Part shown: piece after piece, positions 11,267-22,132 of the stretch | Layout: each line of letters begins with the position of its first letter | How positions within the stretch are numbered: position 1 is the first letter of the stretch | Assembly (NCBI GenBank): GCA_030679955.1 | Contig: JAUXSF010000009.1 | Coordinates: 124,001-188,000 of the forward strand | Direction of reading: 5' to 3' | Length of the DNA stretch: 64,000 nt | DNA from: Chlamydiales bacterium | Lineage (GTDB): Bacteria > Chlamydiota > Chlamydiia > Chlamydiales > JAJFMA01 | Made by a program: the position numbers and the translations under genes | Notes under the pieces: model-generated | Told to the model about the DNA's origin: nothing | Databases searched by the model: none | The model's input: the letters and a program-made list of their open reading frames with translations, nothing else

Positions 11267-12399
11267 CGGCTTTTGCTTTTTGCTACAAGGTTATCGCGAT
11301 GGATCAGTTCGTCTCCCAAACTATAGCCTAGGAGTTTTTCTATGTCGTCAGAACGTGCTTTATAAAGTTTCCGGACTTCGCTGCTTGAGTAGTTAGAAAT
11401 CCCAGTGGCAAAAGCCAAACCTTCTTGCTCCTTCACGCCAATGATAGCTCCGCGCTCGAAATCACCTTCACAGTCGATAACGCCGACGGGTAAAAGGCTA
11501 GCACCTTTCTCCAGGATTTGCTTTTTGGCCCCAGCATCGACCGTTACAGTGCCTTGAACGCGTTCGGAAAGCAGCCAGCGCTTCCTGCTTTCTAGTGGTG
11601 TAGTGGATGTTGTAAAGCGTGTGCCTATGGGTTCCCCGCCAACTAAGCGCTGTAAAACATCCCTTTCTTTCAAGGAAGCAATAATGGCTGTCGTACCACT
11701 TTCGGTGGCTAAACGAGCCGCTTGAAGCTTTGTGAACATGCCGCCTGTTCCTTGCGCTGATGACGAGGCCGATCCGGCTGAGGAAAGTATGCTCTCATCG
11801 ATCTCATGCACAACGGATATTAGCTTGGCTTCTGGATCCCGCGATGGATCAGCGGTATAAAGACCTGATTGATCAGTAATGATGACTAGCAGATCCGCAG
11901 CAACCAGGTTAGCTACTAGCGCTGCCAAGTTGTCGTTATCGCCAAAGCGTAGCTCTTCGGTAGCCACAGGATCGTTTTCGTTGATGATCGGCACGACACC
12001 ATTGTTTAACAAGGCCCAAAAAGTGTCGCGTATATTCAGGTAGTGACGTCGGTTGGCGAAGTCTCCACGGCTGAGTAACAGCTGTCCTACCGTGATGCCA
12101 TAGATGGCAAAAAGCTCTGACCATGCATGCATCAAGCGTACTTGGCCTATAGAGGATAGCATTTGCTTGGCGGGCAGCGTGGCGGCATACTTCTGGTGGC
12201 CGAGAGCCTCGCGCCCTGCAGCTACGGAGCCAGAGGTGACGATGATGACACGATGCCCCTGCTCATGAAGAGCTGCCACCTGTGTGGTTACCAATAGCAT
12301 TTGGCGCCGAGACAGTTCCTTCGTGCGGCCGGTTAATGTGCTGGTACCGATCTTCACTACAACTAACTGTCGACGATCCATTGGATCTATTGCCCCCAA
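11263..12399 (-). CDS. proB: Glutamate 5-kinase with C-terminal PUA domain
   Basis: First step of proline synthesis: ATP-dependent phosphorylation of glutamate, normally feedback-inhibited by proline. The amino-acid-kinase domain (about residues 8-255) shows VVKIGTSTLTG, VTSGSVAAG, INENDPVA and DNDNLAA-type segments. The C-terminal part (about 280-365) has the PUA-type pattern with SLLPVGV and GDFERGAIIGV. Normal full length (378). It overlaps proA by 4 bp and the upstream AsmA-like gene by 13 bp, so all three probably form one operon. Confidence 0.96.
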   Translation of the reverse strand: MGAIDPMDRRQLVVVKIGTSTLTGRTKELSRRQMLLVTTQVAALHEQGHRVIIVTSGSVAAGREALGHQKYAATLPAKQMLSSIGQVRLMHAWSELFAIYGITVGQLLLSRGDFANRRHYLNIRDTFWALLNNGVVPIINENDPVATEELRFGDNDNLAALVANLVAADLLVIITDQSGLYTADPSRDPEAKLISVVHEIDESILSSAGSASSSAQGTGGMFTKLQAARLATESGTTAIIASLKERDVLQRLVGGEPIGTRFTTSTTPLESRKRWLLSERVQGTVTVDAGAKKQILEKGASLLPVGVIDCEGDFERGAIIGVKEQEGLAFATGISNYSSSEVRKLYKARSDDIEKLLGYSLGDELIHRDNLVAKSKSR

Positions 12400-13181
12400 T
12401 CAAAAAATGACTGAACTTTCTTCCAGACACCCTTCTCACCACTTTCGCGATACTGCTGCTTAATAGTCTTTAGAACCTTTTTAAGCTCTTCATCAGCACT
12501 GCTAATCACACCATCCGTTACAGCACTTAGTTTCGGGTGTGAGATGGTCGCCTGCTCTAATATTGCACCTATAACCAACTCAGCAGTTTGTTGTAATGTC
12601 CGAGGTGAGTTACGACCGATATCGTACAAATCCAACCGAGCTATAGCAGGTGTCGCACTAGATAATGATGCCAGGTTTCTTTTTTCCAGTGTTACGTGAA
12701 TGTTTGTCACAACGACATGGTCAATGATATAGCCTTTTTGGTTCTGACCACTGTGCTCATGAGCGCCCTCAACGACTGGGCTCTTCTTCTTAGCCTTGCT
12801 AAAGCCCGCAAAAAGGTGCGCCCAATTAGCTGCGTAGCTCTCCCACATCGACATGTCCAAGATAACATAGACGCCATCAGCGGCGATTTCCGAGATGACT
12901 ACCGGCTCCTTCCACCAGTTTAAAGGCTGTAACGTAATGCGAATACTATCCGCAACCAGCGCAGGATTAATTCTAGCGTCTTTATCTTTGGATGCTCCCA
13001 CAGTGAAGCCCCGCAGAATTAGGCCGTGAGTGGATAACTCCACGTCGCTAACCTCTGCGTGAACGCCTAGATTCTTAGTTAGTGTGTCAGAAACTAAGCG
13101 CACGCGGTAAGTCCAACCAAACCAGCTCACACAAACTAAACCTACTACCAACAATATGAATAACTTTCTCAAGATCCTCAC
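12387..13181 (-). CDS. Single-pass membrane protein, AsmA-like N-terminal region
   Basis: 264 residues. It has an N-terminal signal anchor (about residues 7-25), then a beta-rich region starting 'LTKNLGVHAEVSDVELSTHGLILRGF'. This matches the general opening of AsmA/DUF748-type envelope proteins ('l....g..v.v..v.ls..g..l.g..v'). The segment 'VISEIAADGVYVILDMS' also fits that pattern. The C-terminal 60 residues are helical and charged. It is probably exported or membrane-anchored and exposed in the periplasm. Location upstream of and overlapping proB suggests co-transcription, with no obvious functional link to proline synthesis. Confidence 0.65.
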   Translation of the reverse strand: MRILRKLFILLVVGLVCVSWFGWTYRVRLVSDTLTKNLGVHAEVSDVELSTHGLILRGFTVGASKDKDARINPALVADSIRITLQPLNWWKEPVVISEIAADGVYVILDMSMWESYAANWAHLFAGFSKAKKKSPVVEGAHEHSGQNQKGYIIDHVVVTNIHVTLEKRNLASLSSATPAIARLDLYDIGRNSPRTLQQTAELVIGAILEQATISHPKLSAVTDGVISSADEELKKVLKTIKQQYRESGEKGVWKKVQSFFDWGQ

Positions 13182-13239
13182 CCTCAGTTACAAAAGAAGA
13201 TTTTCGCAAAAGACATGCTAACACATTGAGGCTTAAAAC

Positions 13240-13268
13240 TTGACACAAATTTTCTTGCATAATATGAA
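13240..13268 (+). promoter_or_regulatory. Sigma-70-like promoter for the small gene at 13308
   Basis: A perfect -35 TTGACA (13240-13245), a 17-bp spacer and a -10 TATGAA (13263-13268), 40 bp before the ATG. Read by eye. Confidence 0.5.
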
Positions 13269-13307
13269 TTATCGCATTTTTAAATGCTCTAACCACGAGG
13301 AGCAACA

Positions 13308-13682
13308 ATGAATGCTGTACTTAATTTTAAAAACCAAATGGACAATTCACCTATCGACTCATTGCCAATAAAGGTTGGATATGCCACTTACAAAACGGTC
13401 AAAAAGTTTCGCGAAGATTGCGGTACGAGTAAAACGTTTACCATCGATGCGAGCATTACTGCTCTGCTGATAGCAATACTACCTTCATGCCGAACCCACA
13501 TGTGTAATCTCGACAACTCTGGCTTTTTTTCCTTCGCTTGCTGGCAAGTACTTGCCTACCCGCTCGCTGGCCTTTTACTTTACGACTCATACCAGTATGT
13601 GCAGGAAAAGCTACAGCATGGGATCCCTAATGAAAACCAGGCTAATGGGAATAACCAGCTTGCTGAAAAATTGGATGACTAA
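13308..13682 (+). CDS. Small putative membrane protein, unknown function
   Basis: 124 residues, not recognised. There are two hydrophobic stretches (about residues 45-62 and 75-95), with cysteines around the loop between them, and a polar Asn/Gln-rich tail. Start ATG is well supported by GAGGAG 7 bp upstream and by a good promoter. It converges on groEL with a shared bidirectional terminator in between. Two closely spaced hydrophobic segments in a short protein would also suit an Inc-type protein, but nothing decides it. Confidence 0.65.
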   Translation: MNAVLNFKNQMDNSPIDSLPIKVGYATYKTVKKFREDCGTSKTFTIDASITALLIAILPSCRTHMCNLDNSGFFSFACWQVLAYPLAGLLLYDSYQYVQEKLQHGIPNENQANGNNQLAEKLDD

Positions 13683-13744
13683 TTGTCTCCACTCGGGACC
13701 TGTTTTTCTGCCACAATGTCACTAAGGTCTCTCTTTCGCCCCTC

Positions 13745-13783
13745 AAAAAAAAAGACCACACATTTTCATGTGTGGTCTTTTTT
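13745..13783. terminator. Bidirectional Rho-independent terminator between the small gene and groEL
   Basis: Stem GACCACACA (13754-13762) / TGTGTGGTC (13769-13777) with a 6-nt loop. An A-run precedes and a T-run follows, so it works on both strands. It lies between two convergent genes. Confidence 0.9.
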
Positions 13784-13804
13784 ATACTTGCGGTACTAGA
13801 TTGA

Positions 13805-15770
<1,966 letters not shown>

Positions 15771-15836
15771 AGGTTGGTCTCCTTTTTTAATGTTACGTTT
15801 TGCATAAATAGCTACAGGCGTTGCCCGGAAGACAAA

Positions 15837-15866
15837 ACTATAGCGTTGGTGTTATATTTCGCGCAA
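15837..15866 (-). promoter_or_regulatory. Candidate groESL promoter
   Basis: Read on the minus strand: -35 TTGCGC (15861-15866), an 18-bp spacer and -10 TATAGT (15837-15842). An alternative -10 TATAAC a little upstream would place the -35 inside the CIRCE operator, giving simple repression. The sequence alone does not decide. Confidence 0.4.
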
Positions 15867-15873
15867 GACAAAA

Positions 15874-15900
15874 TTAGCACACTAAAGCTCCATGTGCTAA
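15874..15900. promoter_or_regulatory. CIRCE operator (HrcA binding site)
   Basis: TTAGCACAC, a 9-bp spacer, then ATGTGCTAA: an inverted repeat with 8 of 9 paired positions and the exact CIRCE spacing (consensus TTAGCACTC-N9-GAGTGCTAA). It lies directly upstream of the groES promoter and overlaps the last codons and stop of pepF (15897-15899). Confidence 0.85.
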
Positions 15901-17750
15901 ATAGTCGAAGGCTCCATACCATGCGCCGAATGAGAACCCTTTTTTCCAGCGGTCAAAGTTCTTAATTCGGCTAAAAGCTGCCGGAACCTGCCAATTGCTT
16001 GTTCGACGGGTTTGGAGGAGCGCATATCGACGCCGGCCATTTGTAACAAATCTAAGGGGTAGCGACTGCATCCACCTTTCAAAAAGTTTAAATAGGCTTC
16101 TCGCTCGGCTGCACCGCCATGAGTAACGCGATCAGCCAGCGCTATCGCTGCACTGATACCGGTTGCGTATTGGTAAACATAGAAGTTGTAATAGAAGTGT
16201 GGAATCCTTGACCACTCGACTTCTAACTCCGGATCAATCACCACATGGGTTCCAAAATAGGCTTTGTTCAATTTTGAATACTCACTATTCAGCAGGTTCG
16301 TTGTCAGCGGCGTGTCGTTTTCAGCCCAATGGTGTAGCTTGCGTTCGAACTCAGCGAACATTGCCTGGCGGAAAAGTGTTGTGCGAATATCCTCAAGCTT
16401 TTCGACGATTAGGAAGATGCGCTCTTCTTGTGTTTTTGTGCGTGCTACGAGCTGCTTCATCAAGAGCTCTTCATTGAAAGTGGAGGCTACTTCCGCAACA
16501 AAAATAGGATACCCTGAATAGTGATAAGGCTGCTGGCGGCGGCTGCACAGACTATGCATACTATGCCCTGCCTCATGTGCCAGAGTAAAGACATCGCGCA
16601 ATACACCTTTAAAATTCATCAGTATATAAGGCATGCTGTCATAACATCCGCTGGAGTATGCTCCAGAGCGCTTATTCTCGTTTTCATAACGGTCGACCCA
16701 ACGCTGCTGTTCAAGACCTTCGCGCAGGGCGGACTGATATTCTTCCCCCAAAGCGGCGGTGGAGCTTATGACAGCATCCTGGGCCTCTTGGTAGTTCATC
16801 TTAATATCAACATGCGGCGTCAACGGTACATAGAGATCGTACATATGCAATTCCTCGACACCCAATAGCTCTTTACGCAAGGCCATATAGTCGTGAAGGG
16901 CATCGATGTTATCTCTAACAGCTTTAATGAGCGAATCATAAACCTGGACATCGATATTTTTCGGATAAAGTGCAGCCTCTACACAAGTAGAAAAGCCACG
17001 AGCCTTAGCCTCGAACAAGTGTCGCTGCACCTGTCCGTTCAGTAATTCGCCAAGAGTATGTTGATAATCGGAATATTGTTGGTGTAGACGCCGAAAGCTG
17101 TTAGCTCTAAGAACTCTATCCTGTGAACGAATGAACATGCCATAGCTGCCATGGGTAAGCTCGTGCAGCTTTCCCTCTTTGTCTGCCACTTTGCCAAACT
17201 TAAAATCAGCATCGTTCAATGCCGAAAAAGCTCGCGACGCAGCTTGAAGAGGCTTGGCGACCGCCGCAATCAACTCTTCCTGCTCTGGACTGAGAGTATA
17301 TTTTTTCATTCGAACGATTTTTTCGATATGAAATCGGTATTCAGCCAGTTCGGGCGCATCTAGATACTGCTGCAGAGTCTCCTCCGACAGACCAAGTAAC
17401 TCTGGTTCAAACCAGGATGCTTCCTGAGCCAAATCATGATATCGCGCTGTGACACGAACGTAGGCTTCTTTGTGCGCGGGGTTGACGATATCTTCGTCAT
17501 GTCGAAGGTGCGCATATGTATAGAGCGTAGTTAGCTTTCTTTCGAGGTTTTGTAGGTGCTCTATGACAGCCTTTAAGTGCTGTGGCCCCTTGGAAAGCGT
17601 GCCCCGGAAGGCCTGAATCGCTGGCCAGCGTAGGCCTTGGTCTTCGCCTTTAACCTCATCAAATTCTTGTTGCCACACGTCCATATTTGGGTAGAGGGCT
17701 TCTACATTCCATTTGTCAGACGAAGCAACTTCGCCACGCTTTCTAACCAT
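15897..17750 (-). CDS. pepF: Oligoendopeptidase F (M3B zinc metallopeptidase)
   Basis: Cytoplasmic peptidase that degrades oligopeptides of roughly 7-17 residues. The zinc-binding motif HEAGHS is clear (about residue 400, within TLAHEAGHSMHS), and the third ligand is probably in the 'FNEELLM' segment that follows. Length about 617 residues, normal. I prefer the ATG at 17750: AGGG lies 7 bp upstream, while the GTG at 17756 is too close to it. Its 3' end runs into the CIRCE operator of groESL, so the two transcription units are tightly packed. The arrangement pepF-groES-groEL is that of the chlamydial groEL1 locus. Confidence 0.95.
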   Translation of the reverse strand: MVRKRGEVASSDKWNVEALYPNMDVWQQEFDEVKGEDQGLRWPAIQAFRGTLSKGPQHLKAVIEHLQNLERKLTTLYTYAHLRHDEDIVNPAHKEAYVRVTARYHDLAQEASWFEPELLGLSEETLQQYLDAPELAEYRFHIEKIVRMKKYTLSPEQEELIAAVAKPLQAASRAFSALNDADFKFGKVADKEGKLHELTHGSYGMFIRSQDRVLRANSFRRLHQQYSDYQHTLGELLNGQVQRHLFEAKARGFSTCVEAALYPKNIDVQVYDSLIKAVRDNIDALHDYMALRKELLGVEELHMYDLYVPLTPHVDIKMNYQEAQDAVISSTAALGEEYQSALREGLEQQRWVDRYENENKRSGAYSSGCYDSMPYILMNFKGVLRDVFTLAHEAGHSMHSLCSRRQQPYHYSGYPIFVAEVASTFNEELLMKQLVARTKTQEERIFLIVEKLEDIRTTLFRQAMFAEFERKLHHWAENDTPLTTNLLNSEYSKLNKAYFGTHVVIDPELEVEWSRIPHFYYNFYVYQYATGISAAIALADRVTHGGAAEREAYLNFLKGGCSRYPLDLLQMAGVDMRSSKPVEQAIGRFRQLLAELRTLTAGKKGSHSAHGMEPSTI

Positions 17751-17848
17751 GACCACACCCTAAATGTAAAAAGGTAAAAGCAAAAGGATGAAGGATGCGA
17801 GGCCTTTGATGCAAGATATTATAAAATTTAATGGACGTCAGCCGAAGG

Positions 17849-17886
17849 AATTTTAACGCAAAGACGCAGAGACGCGAAGATACGAA
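17849..17886 (+). repeat. Single arm of the 'TTTTAACGCAAAGACGCAGAG' repeat family
   Basis: GAATTTTAACGCAAAGACGC and following bases match the left arm of the inverted repeat at 2041-2081 with substitutions. No matching right arm is seen nearby. It lies between the divergent pepF and ptsH genes. Confidence 0.65.
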
Positions 17887-18073
17887 TGGAGAGACTATAC
17901 AGGTAACAACAAAAAAAGTTTGCCAAGAAAAGGCTTGCAAAGGTATGCCATCTAACGCAACGTAAAGCTATGGTTGACCCGAAAGGGACCGCTGGTTTGT
18001 GATTACGAAGACAAGCCAGAACGCATGTTTTTTAATACTGGATAAAGATAACACCTCCAAAGAGGGACTGCCT

Positions 18074-18391
18074 ATGCCATCAGCTACGAGGACATTGCGC
18101 AAGAGCAATCAAAAGCCAGGCACGGTGAAGGGTGTTTTTGTTGTAGGTAACGACAAAGGCCTACATACACGCCCCTCTACAGAATTGGTTAAATGTGCAG
18201 CGACTTTTAAAGCAGACGTACGTTTGCTTTACCAAAACCATGAAGTTAACGCCAAGTCCCTGCTTGGTATCTTGATGCTTGCCGCCGCTAAAGGCGCGAA
18301 AATTGGTGTCGAAGCCACTGGCGAGGACGCCCAAGAAGCTGTCAAAACAATTGTCAGCTTGGCTCAGAACAACTTTAACATTAACTACTAG
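18074..18391 (+). CDS. ptsH: Phosphocarrier protein HPr (PTS)
   Basis: Phosphate-carrying protein of the phosphotransferase system. The active-site histidine lies in GLHTRPSTEL, and the regulatory serine region is NAKSLLGILMLAA (equivalent of Ser46, the target of HPr kinase). The start at 18074 has AGAGGGA 6-7 bp upstream, giving 105 residues; a longer in-frame reading from 17999 has no ribosome-binding site. It carries an extra basic N-terminal stretch of about 20 residues compared with classical 85-90 residue HPr. In chlamydiae HPr is thought to have mainly regulatory roles because sugar-transporting EII proteins are missing; this is family knowledge, not shown here. Confidence 0.93.
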   Translation: MPSATRTLRKSNQKPGTVKGVFVVGNDKGLHTRPSTELVKCAATFKADVRLLYQNHEVNAKSLLGILMLAAAKGAKIGVEATGEDAQEAVKTIVSLAQNNFNINY

Positions 18392-18805
18392 TTAATCCTC
18401 GAGGGCTACAGTCTTTTCTAAGACTTCCCTCGTGCAAAAGATGGGCACATTTGCCATTAGAGCAATCGTGATGCAATCGCTAGGCCTCGCGTCTACTTCA
18501 ATAATATGCCTCAGGTCACCCCGCTGTTGCTCTAAGAATAAGCGAGCGAAATAGATGGTGTCCTGCAGATCATTAATCACAATTTGCTTAATGCGTATTC
18601 CAAGCCCCTGAAAGAGCATGTACAGTAACTCATGTGTTTGAGGTCGCGGTTTAGTTTCGCCTGTTAGCAACATTTGTAAGCGACGCCCTACTGTGGGATC
18701 AGCGTAAATAGCAAAGCGCTTTTCAGGCATGCCAAGGACAACAACAGCATAAGAGCGGGTCTGCACAATCTTATCGAAAGAGACCTGAACAAGTTCCTTA
18801 AACAT
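18392..18805 (-). CDS. Bifunctional nuclease (DUF151/BFN) family protein
   Basis: 137 residues counting from the ATG at 18805, which has AGGAGG 5 bp upstream. The family pattern is visible: 'VVLG....RFAIYADPTVGRRLQMLL', then 'RPQTHELLYMLFQGLGI', then 'DARPSDCITIALMANVPIF' with the conserved DARPSD core. Members have been described as having DNase and RNase activity; the cellular role in chlamydiae is unknown. The start overlaps the 3' end of rpiA (stop at 18814), so the two are probably co-transcribed. The 3' end abuts the stop of ptsH with no gap. Confidence 0.88.
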   Translation of the reverse strand: MFKELVQVSFDKIVQTRSYAVVVLGMPEKRFAIYADPTVGRRLQMLLTGETKPRPQTHELLYMLFQGLGIRIKQIVINDLQDTIYFARLFLEQQRGDLRHIIEVDARPSDCITIALMANVPIFCTREVLEKTVALED

Positions 18806-18813
18806 GCGCCCTC

Positions 18814-19497
18814 CTAATCCCACATTTCAACACGACCATCTTCATGGCCTATCAGAACACGCCCGGCCAATCCAGAGAAGTATCCTGTTTCTACAACCCC
18901 AGGCAGCTGCCGAAGAGCTCTGTCGATATCGAAGAGCTTTCTGTGCTCCTTTGATAGATCGATATCTACAATGCAATTGCCACCATCCGTCACAAACGCT
19001 TTTCCATCTTTTACACGCCGTTTCGGCAGTAACTGAAGATTGCGTATTTGTTCGATCGTAGCATCGCACCCAAAATCTACAACCTCGACAGCCAGCGGGA
19101 AGGCGCCCAAATGTTGCACCACCTTTCCGCTATCTACCACCACTAACATTTCATGACTAATGGACGCTAGAATCTTTTCGCGAAGTAAGGCTCCACCCCC
19201 ACCTTTGATCATATTTTTATCATGATCGATCTCGTCCGCCCCGTCTACAGTTAAATCAATGCGAGTAATGCCGCTCATATCGATCATCGAGAGACAATTC
19301 TGTTCGCCCAATTTCCAAGAATGTACAGAGGTCGCAACGCATTTGATTTTCAACCCTTCAACACAACGTTGACCTAGACGCTGGATAAAAAATGCTGCCG
19401 TTGAGCCGGTTCCCAGGCCTACCAGCATGCCCTCTTGAACCATTTCCGCCGCCGCAAAGCCGACAGCCTGCTTAGCTTGATTGTCTTGCGTCTTCAT
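18814..19497 (-). CDS. rpiA: Ribose-5-phosphate isomerase A
   Basis: Interconverts ribose 5-phosphate and ribulose 5-phosphate in the non-oxidative pentose phosphate pathway. 227 residues, normal. Motifs: LGTGSTAAFFIQRL (phosphate binding), TVDGADEID (catalytic Asp region) and MIKGGGGALLREK. ATG start; the divergent Nif3-like gene begins 52 bp away, so promoters of both lie in that short gap. The downstream nuclease gene overlaps its 3' end. Confidence 0.97.
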   Translation of the reverse strand: MKTQDNQAKQAVGFAAAEMVQEGMLVGLGTGSTAAFFIQRLGQRCVEGLKIKCVATSVHSWKLGEQNCLSMIDMSGITRIDLTVDGADEIDHDKNMIKGGGGALLREKILASISHEMLVVVDSGKVVQHLGAFPLAVEVVDFGCDATIEQIRNLQLLPKRRVKDGKAFVTDGGNCIVDIDLSKEHRKLFDIDRALRQLPGVVETGYFSGLAGRVLIGHEDGRVEMWD

Positions 19498-19548
19498 TCC
19501 AAACCCAATGTATGATAGTCTATTGTCATCTAAATTCTGGAGACCGCT

Positions 19549-20304
19549 GTGATTACATTACAAGAACTTTGTCAACATCTGAAAACACTGCTAACCCCTG
19601 ACCTCTATAACGACTACTGTCCGAACGGCCTTCAAGTAGAGGGGGAACCTGATGTGACACGCATCGTCACCGCTGTTTCAGCAAGCGAAGAAACAATTCA
19701 CGCCGCAATTGATGCGGATGCCGATGTGCTAATCGTCCATCACGGCATGTTCTGGCAGGGAGATAGTCCCGTCATCTCCGGCAGTAAGCGACGTAAGCTG
19801 CAAATGCTTCTGCAAAATGGCGTCAGCTTGTTGGCATATCATCTGCCTCTTGATGCACACAACCAGGTAGGCAATAACTGGAAAGCAGCGATCGATCTGC
19901 AATGGCAAAATCTTGCACCATTCGGTCTGTACCGTGGACAAAACATTGGTGTTAAAGGCGATATCGCAGAAACATCACCAGATGCCTTTAAGACCGTTCT
20001 AGAGTCCTATTATGGCCATACCGCCTATCACGCTCCCGGCGGTCCCACCTCAATTCGTTCTGTAGCACTAATATCCGGCGGCGCCTACAAATCTGTGGTA
20101 GAGGCTGCACAACAGGGTGTTGACGCCTTCATTACGGGAAATTTTGACGAGCCAGCATGGTATTTGGCGCAGGAGGAAGGCATACACTTTTATGCCCTAG
20201 GTCATGCTGCAACGGAACGTGTCGGCCCCAAAGCTCTGGCGACCTACCTGCAAAATCAATTCAATGTGTCAGCCGAATTCATCGACATCCACAACCCCTT
20301 CTGA
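19549..20304 (+). CDS. Nif3/YbgI-family dinuclear metal protein (GTP cyclohydrolase 1 type 2 homolog)
   Basis: 251 residues, matching the single-domain YbgI length. Landmarks: an N-terminal 'PDLYNDYCPNGLQVEG' (family pattern 'DNvGLqvG'), metal ligands in LIVHHGMFW, and the C-terminal 'GHAATERVGPKAL' with the paired His/Glu ligands. The family binds two metal ions in a toroidal hexamer; its reaction is not firmly established, and the GTP cyclohydrolase name is inherited. GTG start with GGAG 6 bp upstream. Divergent from rpiA. Confidence 0.92.
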   Translation: MITLQELCQHLKTLLTPDLYNDYCPNGLQVEGEPDVTRIVTAVSASEETIHAAIDADADVLIVHHGMFWQGDSPVISGSKRRKLQMLLQNGVSLLAYHLPLDAHNQVGNNWKAAIDLQWQNLAPFGLYRGQNIGVKGDIAETSPDAFKTVLESYYGHTAYHAPGGPTSIRSVALISGGAYKSVVEAAQQGVDAFITGNFDEPAWYLAQEEGIHFYALGHAATERVGPKALATYLQNQFNVSAEFIDIHNPF

Positions 20305-20310
20305 TATTAG

Positions 20311-20496
20311 GTATTTTTTACCACACAGTTGACTGGACACTCCCAAATACCTTAAATCTCAGTGCTCCACGAATGTGCTGCTAGCAGCACAATGATAAAA
20401 TGCGAGCCGGAATGAAGACATTTTGCCTCAGCAAAATGTCTTTCCTCCTCTCTGTTCCTTCTCTGTGTCTCTGTGCCTCTGTGGTGGTAAAAAACG
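20311..20496. repeat. Diverged copy of the 9759-9967 long hairpin element
   Basis: The right part (20441-20491) carries CTCTGTGTCTCTGTGCCTCT plus GTGGT, as in the 9.9 kb element. The centre has the same mini-hairpin (AGACATTTTGC / GCAAAATGTCT, 20416-20441) and a GCTGCTAGCAGC box (20377-20388). The left arm (TTTTTTACCACACAG, 20314-20328) is heavily eroded. It fills most of the gap between the Nif3-like gene and tyrS. Confidence 0.7.
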
Positions 20497-20537
20497 TTCT
20501 ACGAAAAATTACTCTGCGTTAAAATTCAATCAACCAA

Positions 20538-20566
20538 TTGACAGGAAAGAACTTACAGAATATACC
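20538..20566 (+). promoter_or_regulatory. tyrS promoter
   Basis: Perfect -35 TTGACA (20538-20543), 17-bp spacer, -10 TATACC (20561-20566), 33 bp ahead of the tyrS ATG. Confidence 0.55.
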
Positions 20567-20598
20567 CTAAGCACTACACGCTCAAAGGAAGCAAAGCT

Positions 20599-21870
20599 AT
20601 GACCAACGTAATCGACGTACTTAAAGAACGCGGCTTTATCGATGCAATGACAAGCGAAGAGCTACGCACACGAGCCAACAAGCCCATGCGCGTTTACTGC
20701 GGCTTCGATCCCACCGCAGAAAGTTTACACCTTGGAAACCTTGTGGCTTTGATGGGCCTCGCATGGTTTCAACGCTATGGCCACACACCCGTAGCCATCG
20801 TAGGCGGCGCCACAGGGATGATTGGCGATCCTTCTGGCAAAAGCCATGAACGCCCCATGCTCGACGAAGAAACTCTGCAGAAAAACCTTAAAGGCATCAG
20901 CAAAAATCTAACCGCAACTCTCTGCTATGGTTCCGGCACTAACGACACCGTGCTGCTAAATAACTTCGATTGGTACAAAGACTTTAGCTTTGTTGAGTTT
21001 CTGCGCGATGTAGGACGCTACTTCCGCATGGGTCCTATGCTGGCTAAAGACTCTGTAAAAACACGCCTACAGTCCGATGACGGCATGAGTTTTACAGAAT
21101 TCACCTATCAAGTCTTGCAAGGTTATGACTTCCTATATCTGTATGACAACCATCAGGTTGAATTACAAATTGGCGGACAAGACCAATGGGGAAATATCAC
21201 CGCTGGTACCGATCTGATTCGCAAAGTGCGAGGTCAAAGCGCTCACGGTTTAACCTTCCCACTACTAACACGTAGCGATGGTAAAAAGTTCGGTAAATCA
21301 GAAAAAGGAGCCATCTGGCTATCCCCAGAGCACCTTTCCCCTTACGAATTCTATCAATATCTCTTCCGCATGCCCGATGCTGATGTCATTCGCTTAATGC
21401 GCATGCTGACATTCATGGAAATGGATGAGATTAGCAAGTACGAAGAGATGATGCAACAGAGCGATTACGCTCCAAACACAGCTCAGAGCAAACTTGCGGA
21501 AGAAGTAACGCGTATTGTTCACGGAGATCAAGGTCTTAAAATCGCCCTCACCGTAACTAAAGGCGTGGCACCTGGCTCTGACACCGCTCTAAGCGCGGAA
21601 ACACTAGAAGCATTAGCACAAGATATGCCCAGCTGCAACCTCAAACATAGTGAAGTTGTGAATGCCAAACTCATCGATTTGTTGGTGATAATAGGTCTAC
21701 AAGCCAGTAAAGGCCAGGCAAAACGCCTGATCGAAAATGGCGGAGCCTATGTCAACAATCAGCAAATCACTAATCTTGAGTACTCGATTGAACAAGAAAC
21801 GCTCATTGAGAACCGTTTACTTCTTCTATCAGTAGGCAAAAAAAACAAAATGCTGGTGCGAGTTGAGTAA
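20599..21870 (+). CDS. tyrS: Tyrosyl-tRNA synthetase
   Basis: Charges tRNA-Tyr. 423 residues, normal for the bacterial TyrRS. The class I signatures are present: HLGN (HIGH equivalent, about residue 41) in 'ESLHLGNLVALM', and KFGKS (KMSKS equivalent, about residue 234). The tyrosine pocket is seen in 'QVLQGYDFLYLY' and 'QIGGQDQWGNI'. The C-terminal 70 residues form an S4 RNA-binding domain ('GLQASKGQAKRLIENGGAYVNNQ'). Good upstream promoter; AGGAAG precedes the ATG. Confidence 0.98.
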   Translation: MTNVIDVLKERGFIDAMTSEELRTRANKPMRVYCGFDPTAESLHLGNLVALMGLAWFQRYGHTPVAIVGGATGMIGDPSGKSHERPMLDEETLQKNLKGISKNLTATLCYGSGTNDTVLLNNFDWYKDFSFVEFLRDVGRYFRMGPMLAKDSVKTRLQSDDGMSFTEFTYQVLQGYDFLYLYDNHQVELQIGGQDQWGNITAGTDLIRKVRGQSAHGLTFPLLTRSDGKKFGKSEKGAIWLSPEHLSPYEFYQYLFRMPDADVIRLMRMLTFMEMDEISKYEEMMQQSDYAPNTAQSKLAEEVTRIVHGDQGLKIALTVTKGVAPGSDTALSAETLEALAQDMPSCNLKHSEVVNAKLIDLLVIIGLQASKGQAKRLIENGGAYVNNQQITNLEYSIEQETLIENRLLLLSVGKKNKMLVRVE

Positions 21871-22132
21871 ATGATACCTCTGATTATCAACGATTTAAGT
21901 TATTCTTCCTGCGGTTTAAAAAATATTGTTGAAACCAAAAGAAGTATCCCTATGATGGTAACTGCCTGCATATGTGTATACTTTGGAACATCCGGCGTTC
22001 GTTCGCCGACATGGCAATTTTTTTTTGAACGAAAAAATACTTGCCTGAAAATGAGTAGGATATGAAAATGTTCGGTGTTTTCACAACATCCTTTCCCCCT
22101 AATCTAACCCCCTTGAAGGAGAGACCGAGTCT

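Noticed and set aside
21871-22065. 64-codon open frame directly after tyrS
   Set aside because: No ribosome-binding site, no protein-like composition, and it overlaps the probable promoter region of the HU/IHF gene.
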